Below are positions 27,101 through 33,970 of a stretch of 64,000 nucleotides of DNA, piece by piece. The notes under the pieces were generated by a model. It saw only the letters and a program-made list of their open reading frames with translations. It made no database searches and had not been told where the DNA came from. The stretch lies in the NCBI RefSeq assembly GCF_035317345.1, contig NZ_JAYKTU010000001.1. One strand, written 5' to 3'. The position numbers were made by a program, and so were the translations under genes. Origin of the DNA: Cellvibrio fontiphilus (GTDB lineage: Bacteria > Pseudomonadota > Gammaproteobacteria > Pseudomonadales > Cellvibrionaceae). How positions within the stretch are numbered: position 1 is the stretch's first letter; every line of letters starts with the position of its first letter.

Positions 27101-28538
27101 GAATATAAGCAGAGTCATCTACATCGAACTGCGGGCTATTAGCGCCACTGAGGTAACGAAGAGACTCCAGATAAATCTCCGCCTGGGGGTTGCCCCAGTT
27201 AACGCAGTGCCCATTGGAAAAACTACTAGTGCCCCACTGGCACCCATCTGTTTGCGAGGCGCCAGGAGTATTCACCAGGTGATTGTTGTTGTGATAGAGG
27301 CCATCGCTATAGCGATAGCCATATATGCGCAATAAGTCCAAGGTCTTAATAATACTGTTGCCGCCGGCGGGCACTTGAAAAATACCATTACTATTAACTT
27401 CGTTAGTTATCGACCCAACTGCCTTCCGTAGCACACCACCAGATTTATTTTTACCGTATGACCCGGTCATTAAACCGAAGTGCTGGGTTCCGCTATGAAC
27501 TTGTAGTAGACCCCGAGGCTTCTGGGCTGTTGTACTGTTGTATTGATGACATTTTTCATTGTCACGGGCTTCATCAATTGCCGTTAAACCACTTACGCAT
27601 ACTGCAACACGAGCGACAAATTCACCCGCAGCAGAACCAGAACCCAACTTGTGTCCATCAATGGGACTGTTCGAATATGCCGGAATTCCACTTGCGGTAA
27701 CGCTATTTCCGTTGCTGCCATTGCCACCGGAAACCGTTGAGCCCCAACGGCACTGCCAACGTTCGTTACTTGCCCACAAACTGTAGTTTCCGCGAGCTAC
27801 TCGCATCAGCGGGCGAGCGCCGGTAGCAGCTGTTGCCGCCTGCGAAAAACCTGCAGTTCCGGGCTCCGAGGTATTACAGATAGTAATTCCCGATGTCAGC
27901 AAATCGTCATTGATGTTCGAGGAAAAAGGAGTTAGCTGCGCAATATCACTGCCAGCATAATACTTGGCAAATGAGTGAGCATCTGTGGGCAAGTATGCGC
28001 GTTCAAGCACGGTTGCCGATGTGGTATCCGTAGAGCGCATGCCGCCGTATAACATTTTTCTCACGGCATCCATACGAGTCATGCTGGCCCAATTCAGAAA
28101 ATTACCACTCCATTGGTTTGTCACATTGCCAGCATTGCAATATTTGGTATCAGAGAAGGAGGCAGGATTAAATTGGTTAGTGGTTGTGTCGTAGGTATAA
28201 CATTTGTAGCTATCAAAATAACCGTAATAATTGAACCCGTGCACATAGGTTGTATCGGGAATACCGTCAGGATCCTTACCATAATTGGCGTTTACTGCAT
28301 TGTTTAGGGTGGCACGACTATCGGTAATGTCAGAAAAATCATCGTATAGCTTAAAGAATAATTGATGATCCCTGGACATATTTAACATGGTAATTGGTTT
28401 AACTGGCGCCACCAGAAACAGAGGCTCTTGGTGTGGTTCAGCAAAGGCTACATGAGTCAAAGATAATGAAAATAGGCCAGCGACCGCAGCAACCCAGGTT
28501 TTGGTAATTGTTTTATTTGCAAGAAAATGTGTGTACAT
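24108..28538 (-). CDS. pilY1: Type IV pilus tip adhesin PilY1
   Basis: A 1476-aa exported protein that sits at the pilus tip, promotes extension, attachment and surface sensing. A signal peptide (about 1-34, ending HVAFA) is followed by a variable, Ser/Thr/Asn-rich N-terminal half. The C-terminal beta-propeller (from about residue 960) has GANDGMMHAFNAETG and HKYTVDGPLYVGDAYI, hallmarks of the PilY1 C-terminal domain. A Gly/Asn-rich loop (GGNGGGNGGGTNPKP) interrupts the propeller. I see no obvious MIDAS DxSxS in the N-terminal half. GGAG precedes ATG 28538. It lies between pilX and pilE. Confidence 0.95.
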   Translation of the reverse strand: MYTHFLANKTITKTWVAAVAGLFSLSLTHVAFAEPHQEPLFLVAPVKPITMLNMSRDHQLFFKLYDDFSDITDSRATLNNAVNANYGKDPDGIPDTTYVHGFNYYGYFDSYKCYTYDTTTNQFNPASFSDTKYCNAGNVTNQWSGNFLNWASMTRMDAVRKMLYGGMRSTDTTSATVLERAYLPTDAHSFAKYYAGSDIAQLTPFSSNINDDLLTSGITICNTSEPGTAGFSQAATAATGARPLMRVARGNYSLWASNERWQCRWGSTVSGGNGSNGNSVTASGIPAYSNSPIDGHKLGSGSAAGEFVARVAVCVSGLTAIDEARDNEKCHQYNSTTAQKPRGLLQVHSGTQHFGLMTGSYGKNKSGGVLRKAVGSITNEVNSNGIFQVPAGGNSIIKTLDLLRIYGYRYSDGLYHNNNHLVNTPGASQTDGCQWGTSSFSNGHCVNWGNPQAEIYLESLRYLSGANSPQFDVDDSAYIPGLNRVTSWGDPVSASTTGNYCAPINVVQFDASMTSYDANDLTNVPSTIGDIDAATNIIGAAEGIHGNSYFVGQNGTNNNQLCTAKTVGSLSNVLGACPDAPRLEGSYKIAGLAYKARSAGIAANREKVSTYGVSLAASVPNVVVAVPGSTSGAKVTILPACRNTSLTPNANCAIVDFKVVSQTFGESSNSGRLYVNWEDTEHGGDYDQDMWGIIDYTVTANSVTVTTDSVAASTPYAMGFGYTISGTTNDGFHVHSGIGGYTGGDCNNCQVGNAAASKTFTVGSSTGSLLKPPLFYAAKWGGYENDDLTADEIADLTEVKSYFKAIDPRKLETELDNFFSEFGQTGSSATVASNSTRLEDETKVYQALFNSDGWSGTMRAYPLQGNGTVSETNVSWTTDTTLTANSTRRIYTLGSTGSVNLSASGWNGSDTPAALKSALQLSSETTTDNAQKRFNWLMGTDQSGLRPRQKILGDIINSDPAYAGAGGQRYNLLPPEDEATGIDYGAAEYEEYVAAKASRTKAVFVGANDGMMHAFNAETGAELFAYIPRGVYAKLASLSDVNYQHKYTVDGPLYVGDAYIEVNGVKQWRTLVSGTLGAGGRGAYLLDVTDVLTTGGAPRVIFDIHAGDTSLGYRNDLGYSNSAMLIVPSPGGRWSAILSNGTESVNGTAKLIAIDVQTPTSVNAIATSTQTGNGLSGAALLPDAEGVSTYAYAGDIKGNMWRFDLTSTDIDDWVLYNYNNGGNGGGNGGGTNPKPLITVVDANGNLQPITGTPTLGRNALKPVGNGANEKPSIMVYFGTGKYSDVADISSTAVQSIYAIADVDQYIVLTAAERNTLLKQKVITSENSTTRTVSPDATPVTDPQATAVNWTSYTGWYLDLKYGNNLKGERVIVKPLLMFDRLILNTFIPSANQCDYGGSGWLMELTGVGDKYVGLKMLVESDGLSQFLTDPVLGDLVPILAGERAYLLGSSLGGKITAEEVNTGAGSRGRMSWRQLK

Positions 28539-28562
28539 AAATGTCTCCAAAAACCTAGGAAA

Positions 28563-29108
28563 TTATCGGGCAAAAGTGGATTGCAGAATTACTTCTGAAT
28601 CCTCTGTAAGCCCCACACCACGACTGGTGATGCGATAAAATTCCGCATCCTGAACTCGCTCAACGCTTACATGATCAACACCACTCCCTTGGCTGGCAGC
28701 AAGACGAGTAATAATCACTTTTTCAACGGTGTAACGGGGCTGATCTGCAACACCTTTAATTGTGTCATCGTCGAGCTGCACACTGTTTTCCTCCCACTCA
28801 TCTTTTGTCCACTCAGCGGGGCGAGATAGTGCAGCATCGGGTTTGTTCAAGTCAGGCCAATAACCAACAACAGCACCACTAAAGCTTGGAGTAACCACGC
28901 CATTCATTACTTTTTCCGCCTCACGCAGGGCCGCCTCGGCCGATTGAAACGCAGTATTTCTGTCGCGCATATTGCCAGCCATACGCTCTTGCAAATCACT
29001 ACCGCGAATAGAGGCGAGTCCGATAACGGTTAAAATAAGCAGCAACACCAAGCCAACGACTAACACCGCACCAGACTGTTTCTGAAGAGATCTTATTTGC
29101 TGTTTCAT
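28563..29108 (-). CDS. pilX: Minor pilin PilX
   Basis: A 181-aa prepilin-like protein with the PilX N-terminal domain: a basic leader ending KQSG, then AVLVVGLVLLLILTVIGLAS with no Glu at mature position 5, as is usual for PilX and its GspK relatives, followed by ERMAGNMRDRNTAFQSAEAA. Such proteins cap the pilus-priming complex. Start 29108 (MKQQIRSLQ) is preferred over an upstream in-frame ATG. Confidence 0.92.
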   Translation of the reverse strand: MKQQIRSLQKQSGAVLVVGLVLLLILTVIGLASIRGSDLQERMAGNMRDRNTAFQSAEAALREAEKVMNGVVTPSFSGAVVGYWPDLNKPDAALSRPAEWTKDEWEENSVQLDDDTIKGVADQPRYTVEKVIITRLAASQGSGVDHVSVERVQDAEFYRITSRGVGLTEDSEVILQSTFAR

Positions 29109-29135
29109 AAATAAATTCCACATATCCGGCAATCA

Positions 29136-30197
29136 CTAAAAGGAACGGGTACGAATACCAACGGTTGTGCTAAATACCTGCCGTAAACGGCGATCAGCGG
29201 GATCAGGCTCGATATCATCCTCACCTTCGAAGCTGTATTTTTGCATTTCAGGAATAACACCGTCGTCAATACTGGCAACTAACAACTCAACACGCAGGGC
29301 GACTACCTTTTCCCAATCAGAAGCGTTAACGATTTCACTAGCCAGTCGATAATTGTCGGGGACAAAATCATCGTTAGAGTCGACACCATAACGAACACTC
29401 ATATCCTCAACTCCCTCCAGCAACTCCAAATTCACACCATTAGTGTTTTGCCAGAGACTTGGGCGGCCGGATGTACCGGTCGCAATAAAATAAGTAATGG
29501 TTTTAGCGGATAGAATTTCTGAACCTGGTTTGAATTTTTCATCATCACTACCGGAGTTTCCTCCCCAGCTTGCGTTGGCGTTACCGGGGGTATAACCGGC
29601 ACCACTATGGATGACGTTGGCATCACCACCTGCTGCGGTAAGGTTAGTAACCTGAAACACACGTGCTTTGGTGCAATCGGTCACAAATAAAATGTCCCCC
29701 TTACAGATACCACTCACACGATTAGAACCATCTGAACATGCCCCGGCTTCAACGCCAGTTAAGGTGGCAAATAACTGGCCTGACATGTTGTTTTTGTTAA
29801 CCTCAACACCCGAACCATAAGCTCCACGCAACACAAAAAAATCAGTATTCGCTTTTGGCAGGGGACTTAAACCGTGGTTAGCAGGCAAGTTAGCTGCGGT
29901 GTATCCCATGATGGCTGTAGTGAAATCATATTGATAACTGGAGCTATTGTTCAGCATGTTGCTCACTTTCATTTCCGATGAACGCGAAGCACACCCCATA
30001 TAACCAGCCATACGAATATCGCGCGCTAAAAAATCTACCGCTAAACGCCCGGTTTCCTGAATGCGAGAGAGCGCCTGCTGAGTGGTATAAACTGTTTTGC
30101 TTGAAATAAATACTTGCAACACACCGGTAATCAAAATCAAGCCCAGCGTGATGGCAATCATCAATTCAATCAGTGACAGACCTAGTTGTTTCTTCAT
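29136..30197 (-). CDS. pilW: Minor pilin PilW
   Basis: A 353-aa minor pilin with the leader MKKQLG, mature start LSLIELMIAITLGLILITGV (Glu at position 5) and the PilW signature RLAVDFLARDIRMAGYMGC. It has a large C-terminal beta domain. It works with FimU, PilV and PilX to initiate pili and present PilY1. It starts 10 bases after pilV. Confidence 0.93.
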   Translation of the reverse strand: MKKQLGLSLIELMIAITLGLILITGVLQVFISSKTVYTTQQALSRIQETGRLAVDFLARDIRMAGYMGCASRSSEMKVSNMLNNSSSYQYDFTTAIMGYTAANLPANHGLSPLPKANTDFFVLRGAYGSGVEVNKNNMSGQLFATLTGVEAGACSDGSNRVSGICKGDILFVTDCTKARVFQVTNLTAAGGDANVIHSGAGYTPGNANASWGGNSGSDDEKFKPGSEILSAKTITYFIATGTSGRPSLWQNTNGVNLELLEGVEDMSVRYGVDSNDDFVPDNYRLASEIVNASDWEKVVALRVELLVASIDDGVIPEMQKYSFEGEDDIEPDPADRRLRQVFSTTVGIRTRSF

Positions 30198-30207
30198 ACG
30201 TTTATTC

Positions 30208-30699
30208 TCATATCACTGAGGTAAATTCGAATTCACTGACAGCTTCTGCTGCAAGATCCTCGTCATCATTATTTTCATCAAACAGTGATGAGTCCTTCCA
30301 TCTGATGGAAATAGTGCAAATACGCGTTGCCTGCACGCACTCGATTTTTCCCTCACCTTCAGGCAACTGTTTTTCGATAGCTTCACGCCAAGCGGTCACG
30401 TCAGCCGTGGCCACTGCATTGCCAGCAGGCTCATCGTCGTAATCGGCGGTATAAGCCGCGAGGCGGTTCTCGTTATCAAGACCGCGGTTGATGCGCATAC
30501 GATCCATAATGTCGTAGGCAAGAATATTCGCTTGGGAGCGCATAAAAGCACTCTGGTTAAATTGCAACGAGCGCGTTTGCAGCGTAGCCATAGCTAACAA
30601 GGAAGTTGCAAGAATCAGCACCGTCACAGCGACCTCAATCAAGGTAGCGCCAGATTGTTTGTTAACGTGCGATTCCGCGTTAATGTTCTTTTGCCTCAT
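30208..30699 (-). CDS. pilV: Minor pilin PilV
   Basis: A 163-aa prepilin with a longer leader ending KQSG, then ATLIEVAVTVLILATSLLAM (Glu at position 5) and the PilV-like ANILAYDIMDRMRINRG. Second gene of the operon, 12 bases after fimU. Confidence 0.93.
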   Translation of the reverse strand: MRQKNINAESHVNKQSGATLIEVAVTVLILATSLLAMATLQTRSLQFNQSAFMRSQANILAYDIMDRMRINRGLDNENRLAAYTADYDDEPAGNAVATADVTAWREAIEKQLPEGEGKIECVQATRICTISIRWKDSSLFDENNDDEDLAAEAVSEFEFTSVI

Positions 30700-30711
30700 A
30701 ACAGCTCCTGA

Positions 30712-31260
30712 TTAAGGACAAGCTTGTTTGGTAGTACTCAACATACCGGCCAAACCGACATTGATTCGAACAGCGGCATCCCCCTTACAACCAGTAACGC
30801 GGGCAGATGCCTGGCGCCCAAAGTTATCCAGTCTGGCCAAGGCACCTGAACTGTTAAAACGGATAAAACTCACATCGGCAGGTGTTGGAGCGAGAGTCCG
30901 AACACTAATTACCGCTTGGGGATTAATATCGCTCCAGTAACGCAGCACAGTATCGATTGTTGGGGCGGCAGTGTTATCAGCGGCAGCGTCATCAACAAAC
31001 ACCAACCACCCCTCTTTCCAGTTGTTCGCTGCCAAACAGCTTGCGCCATCACTGGACGCACAAATAGAAACACGCTTGCCCCGTTTTATTGCCTCAGAAC
31101 GCGCATAGTTGAGCGCTCCAGCCATCTCATTACCCAGGGTTGCCGAGCTGTTGTTGCGCATGGTTTGATTAAAACTGGGGATGGCAATCCCCAAAGCAAT
31201 CGCTGCCACGGCAAGGGTTACCATTAGTTCAATGAGCGTAAAGCCTGCTAATTTCCTCAT
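30712..31260 (-). CDS. fimU: Minor pilin FimU (GspH/FimT family)
   Basis: A 182-aa pseudopilin: leader MRKLAG, mature FTLIELMVTLAVAAIALGIA, then the GspH/FimT domain with ALNYARSEAIKRGKRVSICA and WKEGWLVFVDDA. First gene of the minor pilin operon. Its promoter should lie in 31261-31484, shared with the divergent fimT-like gene. Confidence 0.9.
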   Translation of the reverse strand: MRKLAGFTLIELMVTLAVAAIALGIAIPSFNQTMRNNSSATLGNEMAGALNYARSEAIKRGKRVSICASSDGASCLAANNWKEGWLVFVDDAAADNTAAPTIDTVLRYWSDINPQAVISVRTLAPTPADVSFIRFNSSGALARLDNFGRQASARVTGCKGDAAVRINVGLAGMLSTTKQACP

Positions 31261-31484
31261 TAGTCTTGCCTATTCACGGTAGATTTGAGACAGAAAGCAA
31301 AGTTGCCAACAATAATTGATCAACTGCATCGACAAGTATTTTTTGCCCATTTATATTCCTCACAACTTAACACAAGCTCTGATCGTATCGGTTGAGCATG
31401 CGATGTTCGGTCAACAAGGATGCATGAACGGCCAGCGTAAATTTTTATGCTGGTTTAACAACACGCCAAGGAGAGGTCCCCCCT

Positions 31485-32012
31485 ATGAAACCCAAGGGTT
31501 TTTCACTGATTGAATTGATGGTTGTATTAGTAATTTCTGCAATCATAATCGGCTTTGCTGTGCCCAGTTTTTTTAGCCTACTCAGAGATATCAACACCAA
31601 GGTGGCCATGTATGAGCTGCTGCGCGCCATCGAATCATCCCGCTCGCTCGCGGTAACCAGCAACAACCGCACTGTCCTGCTTGCCAATCAAGAAGATTGG
31701 GAGCAAGGCTGGACACTCTTTATTGACAAAAACCACGATGGGGAATTGAACGGGGAAGAAACACTCAAACTGCAAAAGAAAGCGCTGAATAATGTGAAAA
31801 TCAGCGCGAATACTCATGTGGAGAAATATATTTCTTTTATAGGTACGGGCGAGGGACGCAAATTAGGGCCAAATGGTAGCGGTGCCTTTCAAGTAGGAAC
31901 AATCAAGATCTGTCCTGATACCCAGGGTACTGGCTACGCGCTAGTCATCTCTCGCGGTGGGCGCACCAGAATTAAAACACTCACGACAGCAGAATGCACT
32001 GAAATCAATTGA
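31485..32012 (+). CDS. fimT: FimT-like pseudopilin with an EF-hand-type loop
   Basis: A 175-aa GspH/FimT-family protein: leader MKPKG, mature FSLIELMVVLVISAIIIGFA, then LLRAIESSRSLAVTSNN and WEQGWTLFIDKNHDGELNGE. The segment DKNHDGELNGEE (about 86-97) fits a 12-residue EF-hand calcium loop with Asp, Asn, Asp and final Glu in the ligand positions. Relatives have partial versions of this loop, so true calcium binding is inference. AGGAGAGG precedes the ATG. Unlike Pseudomonas, it is divergent from fimU. FimT can bind DNA during natural transformation in some bacteria. Confidence 0.85.
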   Translation: MKPKGFSLIELMVVLVISAIIIGFAVPSFFSLLRDINTKVAMYELLRAIESSRSLAVTSNNRTVLLANQEDWEQGWTLFIDKNHDGELNGEETLKLQKKALNNVKISANTHVEKYISFIGTGEGRKLGPNGSGAFQVGTIKICPDTQGTGYALVISRGGRTRIKTLTTAECTEIN

Positions 32013-32029
32013 CCAACAGTACTGCGACC

Positions 32030-32968
32030 CTATTGCCGCAGCGCCTTGGGAAGGGAAAAACTAATATTTTCAGGTGTGCCATCCATTTCAATGGGCGCTT
32101 GTGCACCACAAGCAGTCAACTTATCAATCACTTGTTTCACCAACACTTCTGGTGCAGACGCACCCGCGGTGATGCCGATACTGACGCGGTTTTTTATCCA
32201 CTCAGGATTAATATCTTGCGGCCCGTCGATTAAATAGGCTTCTGTGCCACAGCGCTCAGCCAACTCGCGCAAGCGATTAGAGTTCGAGGAATTAGGCGAG
32301 CCAACCACCAGGACCAAATCACACTCCAAAGCTAACTGACGCACTGCGTCCTGGCGATTGGTAGTGGCATAACAGATGTCGTCGCGGCGCGGCCCCTGTA
32401 TCTTTGGAAACTTATTACGCAGTGCATCGATAACCTTGGCCGTGTCATCCATTGATAAAGTTGTTTGGGTGACGTAAGCAAGGTTTTCCGCATCCTTGAC
32501 CTCCAGTGCATCCACATCGCTCTCGTCTTCCACCAGATAAATAGCACCGCCATTTTCTGCGCTGTACTGCCCCATGGTTCCCTCAACTTCCGGGTGCCCC
32601 TGATGACCAATCAAAATACATTCGCGCCCTTCGCGACTGTAGCGGGTAACTTCAATATGTACTTTGGTGACTAGCGGACAGGTTGCATCAAATACCTGCA
32701 AGCCGCGATCTTCCGCCTCTTTACGCACCGCCTGTGATACACCGTGTGCACTAAAAATAAGAATCACGTTATCGGGAACTTGCTCTACTTCATCGACAAA
32801 AATAGCACCGCGCTCGCGCAGGGAATCCACCACAAATTTGTTATGTACGACTTCATGGCGCACATAAATAGGCGCACCAAAAACATCCAGTGCACGATTA
32901 ACTATATCGATCGCACGATCAACACCAGCACAAAAACCACGCGGATTGGCGAGCTTGATTTGGGTCAT
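32030..32968 (-). CDS. ispH: 4-hydroxy-3-methylbut-2-enyl diphosphate reductase
   Basis: Last step of the MEP isoprenoid pathway: a [4Fe-4S] enzyme that yields IPP and DMAPP. Cluster cysteines are in NPRGFCAGV (Cys12), DATCPLVTKVH and DDICYATTNRQ; conserved substrate histidines are in RHEVVHN and GHPEVEGT. 312 aa. It starts two bases before the end of the upstream fkpB, and the cluster ispH-fkpB-lspA-ileS-ribF-murJ keeps the Pseudomonas order. Confidence 0.96.
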   Translation of the reverse strand: MTQIKLANPRGFCAGVDRAIDIVNRALDVFGAPIYVRHEVVHNKFVVDSLRERGAIFVDEVEQVPDNVILIFSAHGVSQAVRKEAEDRGLQVFDATCPLVTKVHIEVTRYSREGRECILIGHQGHPEVEGTMGQYSAENGGAIYLVEDESDVDALEVKDAENLAYVTQTTLSMDDTAKVIDALRNKFPKIQGPRRDDICYATTNRQDAVRQLALECDLVLVVGSPNSSNSNRLRELAERCGTEAYLIDGPQDINPEWIKNRVSIGITAGASAPEVLVKQVIDKLTACGAQAPIEMDGTPENISFSLPKALRQ

Positions 32969-32970
32969 GA

Positions 32971-33420
32971 TTAATGTACCTGCACCGGTTCAATTTTTAG
33001 TATGGCAACCTCAAACAAAATATCGCGTCCAGCCAGAGGATGATTAAAATCTACAACTACTACATCCTCATCAAAACGCACTACAACGCCGGGCAATTCA
33101 GTTTTTTGTGCATCAGCAAATGACAACATCAACCCTTCACTCAACTCAAGATCAGGGCTGAATTGGCTGCGCGCAATTTCCTGAATATTGTTTGGATTAC
33201 GCTGGCCGAAACCATTTTCGGGTTTGATAACCAAGGTTTTATGTTCACCTTCCAACATACCGAACAAGGCCTTTTCAAAACCTGGCAACAGATTGCCGTC
33301 ACCCACAGTAAAAGTGGCAGGATCACGTTCAAAATTGGAATCTACCAACTCACCATTTTCCAACTGCAAGGCAAAATGCAGAGTAATTTTGGTACCTGGT
33401 CCAATGGCCAAATCACGCAT
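32971..33420 (-). CDS. fkpB: FKBP-type peptidyl-prolyl isomerase, SlpA type
   Basis: A 149-aa cis-trans prolyl isomerase with a short insert-in-flap chaperone domain. It has FKBP segments KITLHFALQLENGELVDSNF, LLPGFEKALFGMLEGEHKT and PENGFGQRNPNNIQE. Its start overlaps the end of lspA by eight bases, and ispH follows two bases after its stop. Confidence 0.94.
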   Translation of the reverse strand: MRDLAIGPGTKITLHFALQLENGELVDSNFERDPATFTVGDGNLLPGFEKALFGMLEGEHKTLVIKPENGFGQRNPNNIQEIARSQFSPDLELSEGLMLSFADAQKTELPGVVVRFDEDVVVVDFNHPLAGRDILFEVAILKIEPVQVH

Positions 33421-33970
33421 TTTTCGAATTCTCTTTGCTATTTTCTTTACTGAACAACATGTCGATAATCAACACGGCAGCCCCCAAGCTAATCGCCGAA
33501 TCAGCAAGATTGAATGCGGGCCAATAATTATCCTGATAGTGCACCACAATAAAGTCCACCACATGCCCCAGCACAATCCGGTCATACAAATTGCCTACAG
33601 CGCCGCCTAAAATAAATGCTAACGCAAAAGCTTCGCGTGGTTTTTGTTGAGCGCAGCGCGCAATCCATACACTTAATAACACGCTGGCCACTAGCGCGAT
33701 CACCGCAAAAAACCAGCGCTGCCAACCACCGGCATCAGCAAGAAAACTAAATGCCGCGCCGGTGTTGTATGCCAAAGTGAAATTGAAAAACGACGTGAAC
33801 ACCAAAGTTTCGCCATACTCAAAGGCGGCTTCGATTGCATGCTTGCTGGCCTGATCCAATGCCACTATCACAAGAGCAATAACATACCAAAACCAGACTT
33901 TCTGATAAATTTTCAACGGCAGCACCCACTGAGTTCCATTAGGCAAAGTGACGGGTTTCGCCCGCACCAT
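33413..33970 (-). CDS. lspA: Lipoprotein signal peptidase
   Basis: Inner-membrane aspartyl protease that cleaves prolipoproteins at the lipidated Cys. 185 aa, four membrane helices; conserved motifs DQASKHAIE, GGAVGNLYDRIVLGHVVDFI and FNLADSAISLG carry the two catalytic Asp residues. Its start lies inside the 3' end of ileS (32-base overlap), so translation is coupled; the exact first codon (33970 or 33973) is uncertain. Confidence 0.95.
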   Translation of the reverse strand: MVRAKPVTLPNGTQWVLPLKIYQKVWFWYVIALVIVALDQASKHAIEAAFEYGETLVFTSFFNFTLAYNTGAAFSFLADAGGWQRWFFAVIALVASVLLSVWIARCAQQKPREAFALAFILGGAVGNLYDRIVLGHVVDFIVVHYQDNYWPAFNLADSAISLGAAVLIIDMLFSKENSKENSKNA

